Origin: Streptomyces coeruleorubidus
GTDB lineage: Bacteria > Actinomycetota > Actinomycetes > Streptomycetales > Streptomycetaceae
Reading direction: 5' to 3'
Length of the DNA: 64,000 bases
Assembly (NCBI RefSeq): GCF_008705135.1
Contig: NZ_CP023694.1
Coordinates: 5,995,001-6,059,000 of the forward strand
The translations under genes were made by a program, and so were the position numbers. A model generated the notes under the pieces. It did not search any database and was not told the origin of the DNA. It saw only the letters and a list, made by a program, of their open reading frames with translations. Below are positions 1 through 7,338 of this stretch, in pieces; within the stretch, counting starts at the first letter, position 1, and every line of letters begins with the position of its first letter.

Positions 1-267
1 ACCTATCCCGCCTCGGGCGAGTGCCGGATCAATGCGGATGGCTCGATCGGCGAACCGTACGCAAAGGGCAAGGCTGACCAGACTCCACCGTGTGGAGTGA
101 GATATTCGCGTTCATCCGGTGACGGCTCGTACAAACTCAGGGCAACCATCACCTGGAAAATCCACTGGACAGGGACTGGTGTCCAAGGTCAACGACTCCT
201 GCCCGACGGGACGTTCGGCGCTGACCAGGATGTCGTTGTCCAGGAGATCCAGTCAGTCAACCGTTAA
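1..267 (+). CDS. C-terminal fragment of a secreted or surface protein
   Basis: The window opens inside an open frame that reads from base 1 to a TAA at 265-267, giving the last 88 residues of a protein. The fragment contains two Cys (GECRI and PCGVR), a beta-rich stretch ending KIHWTGT, and a polar C-terminus ending EIQSVNR. This pattern resembles the tails of Streptomyces secreted hypothetical proteins, some of which databases label 'ATP/GTP-binding protein'; that is a resemblance, not an assignment. The start and most of the protein lie outside the window. Codon use (GC-rich third positions) supports real coding. A lipoprotein gene follows on the same strand after 151 bases. Confidence 0.65.
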   Translation, partial: TYPASGECRINADGSIGEPYAKGKADQTPPCGVRYSRSSGDGSYKLRATITWKIHWTGTGVQGQRLLPDGTFGADQDVVVQEIQSVNR

Positions 268-418
268 GGGTTTTCAGGCCCCACCCAATGCCTTCGGCCC
301 AGCTCGCCGATGAGGTATCGCGGCCGTCGGCGCGTGACGACAGCGACTCGAGGGAATACTGCCTGCCGAACACCGGAACCGAGGCACGCACGCCGGAGCA
401 CAGCACACGGGGGAACAC

Positions 419-967
419 ATGGCCGGGACGAAACCACGCGGACTGCGCAGAAGCGGTGTCGTACTCGCCGCACTGATCGCCCTGACGGCGGCGGCCGGCT
501 GCGGAAGCGACTCGGACGAGCCCGCGAAGGCGTCGTCGTCTCCACCTGGTGAGCGGCCGTCAAAGGCCGATCCCCCGAAACGGCCCGAGCCCACGCCCAA
601 GCCCTCGGTGTCCGCCGCGGACGGCCGAGACATCAAGGCCTGCGCGGACGGCAACTGCGAGATCGTGGTCTCCGAGCCGGTGAAGATCCCCTTCAAGGGT
701 CCGCGTGGCCCGGCCACCCTGTCCGTCACCGAGGTCGGCCCGAACGCCATCGCGTACACGGTGAAGTCGGGCAACGGCCAGTCCAAGGGCAGCGCGAGCG
801 GCCCGGGGCAGGGCTGCATCACCGTCCTCCGCAGCAACGGCAGCGGAAACTCGTGCGGTGGCGTCGGAACCGCAGGGCGGCCGAGTCCCCAGCCGGACGC
901 GGTGGTGATCCAGGCGGCGACCGGGGAGGACGGAACGGCCGTCCTCCAACTCGTGTCCGACCGATGA
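419..967 (+). CDS. Small secreted lipoprotein, unknown function
   Basis: This 182-residue protein starts at an ATG behind a GGGGGAA purine run. It has a basic N-region (MAGTKPRGLRR), a hydrophobic segment and a lipobox LTAAAGC with the lipidated Cys at residue 28, so it should be a membrane-anchored exported lipoprotein. A Pro/Ser/Lys-rich linker covers about residues 35-65. The C-terminal part has four Cys (KACADGNCE, GQGCIT, GNSCGG) that could form two disulfides outside the cell. I see no enzymatic motif. It lies between a truncated secreted protein and a GNAT acetyltransferase on the same strand. Confidence 0.8.
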   Translation: MAGTKPRGLRRSGVVLAALIALTAAAGCGSDSDEPAKASSSPPGERPSKADPPKRPEPTPKPSVSAADGRDIKACADGNCEIVVSEPVKIPFKGPRGPATLSVTEVGPNAIAYTVKSGNGQSKGSASGPGQGCITVLRSNGSGNSCGGVGTAGRPSPQPDAVVIQAATGEDGTAVLQLVSDR

Positions 968-1146
968 CCGTGCGGCTCCACACCGCTGTATAGCTTTGGC
1001 TCGCTCAAGCGAAGCCTCGAATCTCTTACCGGGAGCCCAACGCCCAACGCCCAAGGCCCTGGCGCAGGCCCTGAGGCAAGGTGGGCCCCGGCGGTGCGAC
1101 GGCTTCCGCGGTGTCGTTGTCAGTGGCCGGTGCCACACTCATCGGC

Positions 1147-1602
1147 ATGACTACCGAAGACGTGCGGCTGCGCGATGTCGTGGAAGACGATCTCGAAGCG
1201 TTCTGCGCCTACGAGCAGGATCCCGAGGCAGCCCGGCGGTCGAGGTTCACGCCCCGGCCGCGGGAGGCCTTCATGGCGCACTGGAAGCTGCGGGTCCTCG
1301 GCGACGACGCCAACTGCGTGCAGACCGTGACCGTGGACGGTGAGGTCGCCGGCAGCTTCGTCGCCTGGTGGGACGAGGACCGCCGCTTCCTGGGGTACTG
1401 GCTCGGGCGCGCGTACTGGGGACGCGGCATCGGCACCCGCGCCCTGGAACTCTTCCTGGAGCGGGAGCAGAACCGGCCCCTGCACGCCGATCCCTTCAGC
1501 GGCAACACCGCTTCCGTACGTCTCCTCGAGAAGCACGGCTTCCGCCCCGCCGGCACCGTCCAGTACGAAGACGACGAGCACGTCCTGCTCGTTCTGACGT
1601 GA
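1147..1602 (+). CDS. GNAT family N-acetyltransferase
   Basis: This 151-residue protein starts MTTEDVRLRDVVEDD, the usual beginning of a GNAT domain. The acetyl-CoA site (motif A) is visible as GRAYWGRGIGTRAL near residues 86-99, followed by NTASVRLLEKHGF, the classic C-terminal GNAT motif. It should transfer an acetyl group from acetyl-CoA to an amine; the substrate cannot be told. An upstream in-frame GTG at 1081 would add 22 unconserved residues and was not used. No Shine-Dalgarno precedes the ATG. A CACACT box at 1134-1139, seven bases before it, could be the -10 of a leaderless promoter. Its TGA overlaps the GTG of the methyltransferase (GTGA), so the two are probably translationally coupled. 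Confidence 0.85.
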   Translation: MTTEDVRLRDVVEDDLEAFCAYEQDPEAARRSRFTPRPREAFMAHWKLRVLGDDANCVQTVTVDGEVAGSFVAWWDEDRRFLGYWLGRAYWGRGIGTRALELFLEREQNRPLHADPFSGNTASVRLLEKHGFRPAGTVQYEDDEHVLLVLT

Positions 1603-2552
1603 CCGTGCACCGCACCTTCGAAGACCTCGTCGCCGAAGGCGCCTCCGTCCCCACCGAAGGCTGGGACTTCTCCTGGTTCGAGGGGCGGGCCACCGAGGCG
1701 CGGCCCTCCTGGGGGTATGCGACGTCGATGGCCGAGCGGCTGGGGCGGGCGAGCGCCGTGCTCGACATCCAGACCGGTGGCGGGGAAGTACTGGACTTCG
1801 CTCTCGCCAAGGCCCCGAAGAGGCCCCCGCTCGCCGTCGCCACCGAGGGCTGGCCGCCGAACGCGGCCAAGGCGACCGCCCTGCTGCGTCCGCGCGGGGT
1901 CGCGGTCGTCGCCGCGCCCGAGGACGCCCCGCTGCCCTTCGCCGACGGTGCCTTCGACCTGGTCGTGAGCCGGCATCCCGTCCGCCCGTACTGGGCCGAG
2001 ATCGCCCGCGTCCTCCAGCCCGGAGGGACGTACTTCGCCCAGCATGTGGGGCCGGGCAGCGCCTTCGAGCTCGTCGAGCACTTCCTCGGTCCCCAGCCGG
2101 ACGAGGTACGCGGCGGTCGCCGTCCCGAGCGCGAGCGGGCCGACGCCGAGGGCGCGGGGCTCGACGTCGTCGAGCTGCGGGCGGAGCGGCTCCGCATGGA
2201 GTTCCACGACATCGGCGCGGTCGTGCACTTCCTGCGGAAGGTGGTGTGGATGGTGCCCGGCTTCACCGTCGAGGCGTACGAGCCGCAGCTCCGCGCGTTG
2301 CATCGGCGGATCCGGGACGAGGGGCCCTTCGTGGCCCACAGCACCCGGCACCTCTTCGAGGCGCGCAAACCCGGAACCCCCCCCGGACATGACCAGGGGC
2401 GCGCAGCACGCCTGATCACGCATGCGGTCCCACCTTCACCTCGCCCACCACCAACTCCGCCCTCGCCTCCAGCACCTCACCCACCCGCTCCACCTGCTCA
2501 CCCAGCTCCCGTTCCTGCCGCGCCGTCAGCCGGACGAGTGGCTCGACCGTGA
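1599..2552 (+). CDS. Class I SAM-dependent methyltransferase (3' end uncertain)
   Basis: The start is a GTG at 1599 overlapping the stop of the acetyltransferase. A methyltransferase fold is visible: motif I as VLDIQTGGGEVL (about residues 50-61), a post-I acidic region ending in ATEG, motif II as FDLVVSRHPV and motif III as VLQPGGTYFAQHVG. It should use S-adenosylmethionine on an unknown substrate. The conserved part ends at HLFEARKPG (about base 2375). Beyond that the frame continues for about 58 Pro-rich residues antisense to the winged-helix gene. This tail follows a run of eight C at 2377-2384, where a one-base shift would place the stop at 2413-2415, immediately before the facing gene ends at 2416. 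The true end is probably 2415. Confidence 0.75.
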   Translation: MTVHRTFEDLVAEGASVPTEGWDFSWFEGRATEARPSWGYATSMAERLGRASAVLDIQTGGGEVLDFALAKAPKRPPLAVATEGWPPNAAKATALLRPRGVAVVAAPEDAPLPFADGAFDLVVSRHPVRPYWAEIARVLQPGGTYFAQHVGPGSAFELVEHFLGPQPDEVRGGRRPERERADAEGAGLDVVELRAERLRMEFHDIGAVVHFLRKVVWMVPGFTVEAYEPQLRALHRRIRDEGPFVAHSTRHLFEARKPGTPPGHDQGRAARLITHAVPPSPRPPPTPPSPPAPHPPAPPAHPAPVPAAPSAGRVARP

Positions 2553-3597
2553 CCGTCGTACGACGGCCCTGGCGCCGCTGGTGCCAGACGCCCGCGACCA
2601 CACCGTCGACCAGCAGCACGGGGTAGTTGCCCGCCTGGCCGCCCGCCAGGGCACGCTCGTAGGCCGCACCGGGGAACAACCGTTCGCGGGGTTGCCCGGC
2701 GATGACGTAAGCGTCGAAGTACGGCAGCAGCCGCACGCCTCGCGGTGGGCCGTCCGGGAACTCGGTGTCGCCCGCGGCCACCCACGCCCGCGTGCCCTCG
2801 AAGTCGACCTCCTCGATGTCGCCCGCGGCGGCCAGTTCCCGGAACACGGTGCCGGCCCAGCCGGTCGGCGCCGCCAGCCACTTCGCGAAGTGCTGCGGGG
2901 TCGCCGGACCGTACGCACCCAGATAACGCCGTACGAACGTCCCCAACGCTCCGTCCGTCCCCAACGCTCCGTCCGTCCCCCCGCCCGCCGCCCCCGCAAC
3001 CGGCGGCCGCGTGTACGTCGCCGTCCGGCCGCGGTTCGGGCCGAAGCACAGCGTGCCCGCCCAGCCCGCCCGGTGCAGCACCTGACGCCAGCGCGGCCAC
3101 ATGTCCTGGAAGGCCGGCATCACGCGGTCGCCGGCCCATGGGCCCGTCCGCGCGACGATCTCCTCGGTCAGTTCGTCGAGCGTCAGGCACCTGTCCTCGA
3201 GTGCTTCCCCGATCGCCGCCACGACCTGGGCCATCTGTTCCTCGCTGAGCCGTACGTCGGGCGGGAAAGGGCTCGGCCCGCTCGGGACCGCGGTCAGCGC
3301 GGCCGACCAGAGCGGGAGTTCCCGCGCCGGGAGGAGATGTACCGTCCCGCGCGGGCCGTACGTCTTGATCAGCGACCGTTCGTCCCAGAGTGCGGCCCGT
3401 ACGTCCGCCCGGGTCAGCGTGGACGTCCGTACGCCCACCGACACCTCGGCCCCGGACAGCACCTGCGCGTGCGCCCCCATCATCGCGCCGACCACCTCGG
3501 CGACCGGCGTCCCGCTCCCGGTCGGCCCGGTCAGGAACTGCCGCTCGGCCCGCCGTGCGCTCGCCGCGTCCCACGTGATCATCGAGGTCGTCGCCAT
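2416..3597 (-). CDS. Winged-helix (HTH_42/DUF1006) protein, AlkZ-like DNA glycosylase family
   Basis: This 393-residue protein has the layout of the HTH_42 superfamily, tandem winged helices such as those of AlkZ and YcaQ-type DNA glycosylases. Recognisable segments are GAHAQVLSGAEVSVGVR near residues 41-57, DERSLIKTYGPRGTVHLLP and, later, PYFDAYVIAGQPRERLFP. In AlkZ-type enzymes catalytic glutamines lie in a Q-x-Q motif; here the corresponding place appears to read H43-A44-Q45, so activity cannot be assumed. An 18-bp tandem duplication adds a GTDGAL repeat. The likely -10 box, TAGCGT on the minus strand at 3604-3609, ends six bases before the ATG, so the mRNA is probably leaderless. It faces the methyltransferase. 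Confidence 0.8.
   Translation of the reverse strand: MATTSMITWDAASARRAERQFLTGPTGSGTPVAEVVGAMMGAHAQVLSGAEVSVGVRTSTLTRADVRAALWDERSLIKTYGPRGTVHLLPARELPLWSAALTAVPSGPSPFPPDVRLSEEQMAQVVAAIGEALEDRCLTLDELTEEIVARTGPWAGDRVMPAFQDMWPRWRQVLHRAGWAGTLCFGPNRGRTATYTRPPVAGAAGGGTDGALGTDGALGTFVRRYLGAYGPATPQHFAKWLAAPTGWAGTVFRELAAAGDIEEVDFEGTRAWVAAGDTEFPDGPPRGVRLLPYFDAYVIAGQPRERLFPGAAYERALAGGQAGNYPVLLVDGVVAGVWHQRRQGRRTTVTVEPLVRLTARQERELGEQVERVGEVLEARAELVVGEVKVGPHA
2939..2974. repeat. 18-bp tandem duplication inside the winged-helix gene
   Basis: Two perfect copies of an 18-base unit (2939-2956 and 2957-2974) are followed by the first six bases of a third. In the minus-strand protein this gives GTDGALGTDGALGT. The length keeps the frame, so the repeat could expand or contract without breaking the gene. 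Confidence 0.9.
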
Positions 3598-4109
3598 GGC
3601 CCGACGCTAGACCCGAAAGAGGACAGAATCTGACCTAAGTAGCCTCCCGGCTTGTCCCTCCAGGCTCACCGTCATGGCTCATCCTCCCTGCTCACCTTTC
3701 ACACAGCCCGCTTGCGCATCTCCCGTCGCCGTTTTCCACATCGTTATCGCCAGTGACTCGCCTGCATGCCGTGCCTCGCGTAGGTTCAGACCAAGGTGAT
3801 TCGCGCCAGCAAAGCAGGACTGCGCGGGCGGTACCGCGCAGTGGAGGGGGCTGCGCGGTGCCAGGGCCTCGAGGCGGAAGCGGTGCCGGGTCAAGCGGGT
3901 GTTCGCGGCCGCGTCACCCGTAGGGGGGATACGGGGACAAGTCGGCGAGCGGGCCCCAAGCTGCGGCAAATCCGCCGGATCCCGCCTCAGGGCGCACGAT
4001 TCCCCTGCGTAGGGACCGCACAGGGGCTGCGTTTCGGCCAGGAGCAAGCCGTGAACGAGAGGTTCCGCGGACATCGCCGCGTCGTGGGGCGGCTCCGGAG
4101 AGTAGTTGT

Positions 4110-4208
4110 GGCACGCCGATGCACGCAGCATCACTTACGAAGGGTTATGGTGGAAACCCCCCCTCGGGCCGGTCCGTCTCCCCCCCCACGGACCGGCCCG
4201 TTTTTTTG
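4110..4208 (+). ncRNA. Candidate small RNA with two C-rich loops (6C-like)
   Basis: A strong intrinsic terminator lies in an intergenic region with no gene ending just upstream of it on this strand, which suggests a small transcript. Two C runs stand out: seven C at 4157-4163 and eight C at 4180-4187. The second sits in the terminator loop. The first could lie in the loop of a short hairpin (CGA-a-GGG at 4138-4144 with CCCTCG at 4161-4166). Two hairpins with at least six C in each loop is the defining feature of the actinobacterial 6C RNA family. The known Streptomyces 6C locus is, as I recall, elsewhere in the genome, so this is a candidate only; the 5' end is a guess. Confidence 0.4.
4165..4207 (+). 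terminator. Strong intrinsic terminator with T7 tail
   Basis: A perfect 13-bp stem (4165-4177 with 4188-4200) closes a 10-base C-rich loop and is followed by seven T at 4201-4207. It is one of the few hairpins in the window with a true T tract. It lies about 180 bases before the prenyltransferase start and nearly 600 bases from the preceding gene start. Confidence 0.85.
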
Positions 4209-4390
4209 TGCGCCGAAGTCGGTCCGAAGCACCGGCCGGAATTCTCCGTTCCGCACCCGTGGGCGGCCCACGGCGGCAGCGAGGGTAGGCTTCGCCTCCG
4301 GGGACTGCCACACGGACAGGGACCGCCCGCGGCCACGACCGGGCCGCACGCCGCGGCCTGTCCGACCCGTACGGAGGGGCTGACGATCAC

Positions 4391-5164
4391 GTGAACCTGC
4401 GCGACAAGCTGCGTGGCCTGCTGGTCAGGCTGTACGCACGCCGGGTGGAAGGCCACCTGGACCACGCTCAGGTGCCCAAGCACATCGGCGTCATCATGGA
4501 CGGCAACCGGCGCTGGGCGAAGGCCGCCGGTTCCAGCACCGTCCACGGTCACCGGGCCGGTGCCGAGAAGATCGAGGAGTTCCTCGGCTGGTGCAGTGAG
4601 ACCGACGTCGAGGTCGTCACCCTCTGGCTGCTGTCCACGGACAACTTCGACCGGCCGCAGGAGGAGCTCGTCCCGCTGCTCGGCATCATCGAGGACGTCG
4701 TGCGCACCCTGGCCGCCGACGGCCGCTGGCGCGTGCACCACGTCGGCACGCCCGATCTGCTGCCCTCCGGGATGCAGACGGTGCTGAAGGAGGCCGAGGA
4801 GACCACCGCGCACGTCGACGGCATAGTGGTCAACGTCGCCATCGGCTACGGCGGCCGCCAGGAGATCGCCGACGCCGTGCGCTCCATGCTGCTCGACGCC
4901 CAGGAGAAGGGCACCTCGATGGAGGAGCTCGCCGAGGCGGTCGACACCGACATGATCGGGCGTCACCTCTACACGAGCGACCAGCCCGACCCCGACCTGG
5001 TGATCCGCACCAGCGGCGAGCAGCGGCTGTCCGGATTCATGCTCTGGCAGACCGCGCACTCCGAGTACTACTTCTGTGACGTGTTCTGGCCGGCCTTCCG
5101 CAAGGTCGACTTCCTGCGCGCCATGCGCGACTACGCCGCCCGCCACCGGCGCTTCGGCGGCTGA
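4391..5164 (+). CDS. uppS: Isoprenyl transferase (cis-prenyltransferase, UppS family)
   Basis: This 257-residue enzyme condenses isopentenyl diphosphate onto an allylic diphosphate with cis geometry. Family signatures are clear: HIGVIMDGNRRWA with the catalytic Asp at residue 37, GHRAGAEK after it, TLWLLSTDNF at 78-86, and the C-terminal block RTSGEQRLSGF (206-216) with TAHSEYYF. The GTG start has GGAGG about ten bases upstream. Streptomyces usually carry two such genes: one making undecaprenyl diphosphate for the wall, and one resembling mycobacterial Rv1086, which makes the shorter Z,E-farnesyl diphosphate. The N-terminal basic stretch before HIGVIMDGN resembles the Rv1086 type, but product length cannot be read from sequence alone. 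IspH, which supplies precursors, lies 27 kb downstream. Confidence 0.92.
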   Translation: MNLRDKLRGLLVRLYARRVEGHLDHAQVPKHIGVIMDGNRRWAKAAGSSTVHGHRAGAEKIEEFLGWCSETDVEVVTLWLLSTDNFDRPQEELVPLLGIIEDVVRTLAADGRWRVHHVGTPDLLPSGMQTVLKEAEETTAHVDGIVVNVAIGYGGRQEIADAVRSMLLDAQEKGTSMEELAEAVDTDMIGRHLYTSDQPDPDLVIRTSGEQRLSGFMLWQTAHSEYYFCDVFWPAFRKVDFLRAMRDYAARHRRFGG

Positions 5165-5204
5165 TACACCGCCCGCCCCCGCCCGCCAGCGCTTCGGCGG
5201 CTGA
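5149..5204. repeat. Duplicated 3' end of the prenyltransferase gene
   Basis: The last 16 bases of the gene including its TGA (5149-5164) recur exactly at 5189-5204, 40 bases later; nearby bases (a CCCGCCA tract) are also shared. It looks like a local slippage duplication after the stop codon. Confidence 0.8.
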
Positions 5205-5597
5205 AACGCACTCCGGCGCACTGCGCCGGGCGTGGGACTTCGCGGGACCCCGCAGACCGCCCCGGCACCGCGGTCACCGCAGGTCACAAACCTTCCCGGT
5301 ACCCCTCCGAAGACGTGCGTAACACGGAGTTCACCGGACCGCCGTCATATGCCGTGGCATGGCGACGCTCGTTCGAGGGCATAAGCCAGTCAGGTCGATG
5401 CCCGATCCCCGGGTGTCGGATCTCAGCGGACGGCACGGGGCCGTCCGCCCGGGAGGCCCTTTGCACCAGCCCGATCGTGCGGTCACAGCACGGACGAAGA
5501 GGCGGAGGGCCGGTTCTCGGCCCGTGCAGGGCGGCCGACGACCGGTCCAGCTCCACTCCGTCGCTCCCCGACCTCATCCGAGGGGGTACGTCCTTCC
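5165..5597. other. Intergenic region before the PhoH gene
   Basis: These 433 bases contain the duplicated gene end and a 7-bp hairpin (5213-5219 with 5223-5229, loop ACT) that may end the prenyltransferase mRNA but has no T tract. The right edge has a purine run (GAGGGGG) before the PhoH start. No convincing gene or consensus promoter is seen. Confidence 0.45.
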
Positions 5598-6923
5598 GTG
5601 GTGACCAGCACAAAGCGCCACAAGCCAGACCGGCGCACCTACGTTCTCGACACCAGCGTCCTGCTGGCCGACCCGAACGCCCTGAGCCGCTTCGACGAGC
5701 ACGAGGTCGTGCTTCCCATCGTCGTGGTGACGGAACTGGAGGCCAAGCGGAACCATCCCGAACTCGGCTACTTCGCCCGGCAGGCCCTGCGCCTGCTCGA
5801 CGACTACCGGGTGCGGTACGGCCGCCTCGATGCCCCCATCCCGACCGGGGACCTCGGCGGAACCGTCCGTGTCGAGCTCAATCACTCGGACCCCAGCGTG
5901 CTGCCCAGCGGCTATCGCCTGGGGGACAACGACTCCCGCATCCTCGCGGTCGCCCGAAACCTTCAGGCCGAGGGGTTCGACGTCACCGTCGTGTCGAAGG
6001 ACCTCCCGCTCAGGATCAAGGCGTCCTCGGTCGGGCTCCTCGCCGAGGAGTACCGCGCGGAACTCGCCATCACGGACTCCTCCGGCTGGACCGGAATGTC
6101 CGAACTGACCCTGCCCGGCGAACAGGTGGACATCCTCTTCGAGGAGGGGCGCGTCTACGTCCCCGAGGCCGCCGACCTGCCGGTGCACACGGGCCTGATG
6201 ATCCAGTCGGAGCGCGGCAAGGCGCTCGGGCGGGTCACACCCGACGGCAACATCCGTGTCGTACCCGGGGATCGTGAGGCGTTCGGCATCAAGGGCCGCA
6301 GCGCCGAGCAGCGGATCGCGCTGGACCTGCTGCTCGACCCGGACGTCGGGATCGTGTCGATGGGCGGCCGGGCCGGCACCGGCAAGTCGGCGCTGGCGCT
6401 GTGCGCGGGTCTGGAGGCGGTGCTCGAGCGCCGTCAGCACCAGAAGGTGATGGTCTTCCGTCCGCTCTACGCGGTGGGCGGGCAGGAGCTCGGCTATCTG
6501 CCCGGCTCCGAGGCGGAGAAGATGAGCCCCTGGGCGCAGGCGGTGTTCGACACGCTGTCAGCGGTCACCAGCCGGGAGGTCATCGAGGAGGTCACCGCCC
6601 GCGGGATGCTGGAGGTGCTGCCGCTCACCCACATCCGCGGCCGTTCGCTGCACGACGCGTTCGTGATCGTCGACGAGGCGCAGTCGCTGGAACGGAACGT
6701 ACTTCTTACCGTTCTGTCCCGTATCGGGGCCAATTCACGGGTGGTTCTCACCCATGACGTGGCGCAGCGGGACAATCTGAGGGTCGGCCGGTACGACGGA
6801 GTCGTCGCCGTCGTCGAGAAGCTGAAGGGTCATCCGCTTTTCGCGCACGTGACCCTGACCCGGTCCGAGAGGTCGCAGATCGCTGCTCTTGTGACCGAAA
6901 TGCTCGAAGACGGACACATCTGA
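5598..6923 (+). CDS. PIN-PhoH family protein (PhoH2-type ATPase/ribonuclease)
   Basis: This 441-residue protein fuses an N-terminal PIN nuclease domain to a PhoH ATPase. The PIN acidic residues are visible in YVLDTSVLLADP (Asp18), VVVTELEAKR (Glu46), GDNDSRIL (Asp110/112) and SKDLPLR (Asp135). The PhoH half has Walker A GRAGTGKS (257-264), RPLYAVGGQELGYLPG, and Walker B FVIVDEAQ (355-362). Mycobacterial PhoH2, with the same layout, unwinds and cleaves RNA and sits beside a small antitoxin; here I see no such partner upstream. The start is the first GTG of a GTG-GTG pair, with GAGGGGG upstream. The name reflects homology to phosphate-starvation PhoH and does not prove phosphate regulation. Confidence 0.9.
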   Translation: MVTSTKRHKPDRRTYVLDTSVLLADPNALSRFDEHEVVLPIVVVTELEAKRNHPELGYFARQALRLLDDYRVRYGRLDAPIPTGDLGGTVRVELNHSDPSVLPSGYRLGDNDSRILAVARNLQAEGFDVTVVSKDLPLRIKASSVGLLAEEYRAELAITDSSGWTGMSELTLPGEQVDILFEEGRVYVPEAADLPVHTGLMIQSERGKALGRVTPDGNIRVVPGDREAFGIKGRSAEQRIALDLLLDPDVGIVSMGGRAGTGKSALALCAGLEAVLERRQHQKVMVFRPLYAVGGQELGYLPGSEAEKMSPWAQAVFDTLSAVTSREVIEEVTARGMLEVLPLTHIRGRSLHDAFVIVDEAQSLERNVLLTVLSRIGANSRVVLTHDVAQRDNLRVGRYDGVVAVVEKLKGHPLFAHVTLTRSERSQIAALVTEMLEDGHI

Positions 6924-6960
6924 CCGTCCTGCCCCAAACGGGGGCGGTTACGCAGTAGTT

Positions 6961-7001
6961 GGCGCCGTCCGGAAAGGCGAAGAGCCTAGCCGGGCGGCGC
7001 C
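6961..7001 (+). terminator. Terminator after the PhoH gene
   Basis: A 12-bp stem with one G-T wobble (6961-6972 with 6990-7001) encloses a smaller AGGC/GCCT stem and is followed by TTCG rather than a T run. It lies 37 bases after the stop codon and probably ends the transcript. Confidence 0.65.
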
Positions 7002-7118
7002 TTCGTGTGTGGGCCTTCTGTGAATCTCCCGCGTCAAACGGGATGTGAGCTTTCACACGCAACTGGGAATTGCCTTGCCCCGTCGAGTTGCGGCAGAGTC
7101 TCACTCCTGTCAGGCCCC

Positions 7119-7193
7119 GCATACGACACACCTGTACCCCCAGCGGTACGGCACCACTAAGAGCACCTTCAACTTCATAGCGATGTCGTATGC
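7119..7193 (+). promoter_or_regulatory. Structured 5' leader of the transglycosylase gene
   Basis: The 300 bases before the GTG at 7339 are non-coding but structured. A perfect 10-bp pairing (7119-7128 with 7184-7193) closes a 55-base loop that holds its own GTACC/GGTAC hairpin (7134-7149). Further G/C-rich pairings are possible between 7194 and 7338. Streptomyces genes for muralytic enzymes, notably rpfA, often carry c-di-AMP (ydaO) riboswitches, so a riboswitch is a reasonable guess. I could not match the ydaO consensus by eye, so the class is unassigned. Confidence 0.4.
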
Positions 7194-7338
7194 CGCCCGA
7201 GCATTACGCGGCGCTCCCGTGAGGGAGTTGCCCACCGGGCCCGCGCCTCCCGTGACCCGCAGTTGGGGAGGCCAGTGCCAGGGGCACGATTGCGTCCGCG
7301 AGGGTCACCGAAGCGGGCGATGCTGGAAGGAAAACCGT

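Larger units (their letters stand above)
3598..4390. other. Long intergenic region between winged-helix gene and prenyltransferase
   Basis: These 793 bases lie between the divergent starts of two genes. No frame shows Streptomyces-like codon use with a family I recognise. The left edge holds the probable leaderless promoter of the winged-helix gene (ACGCTA at 3604-3609). The right part holds two runs of seven or eight C and a very strong terminator, annotated separately as a candidate small RNA. In the middle (3800-4100) I see only GC-rich sequence without clear repeats. Confidence 0.5.

Noticed and set aside
7045..7338. A confident ydaO (c-di-AMP) riboswitch call
   Set aside because: A paired structure is visible, but I could not match the conserved ydaO sequence blocks by eye.
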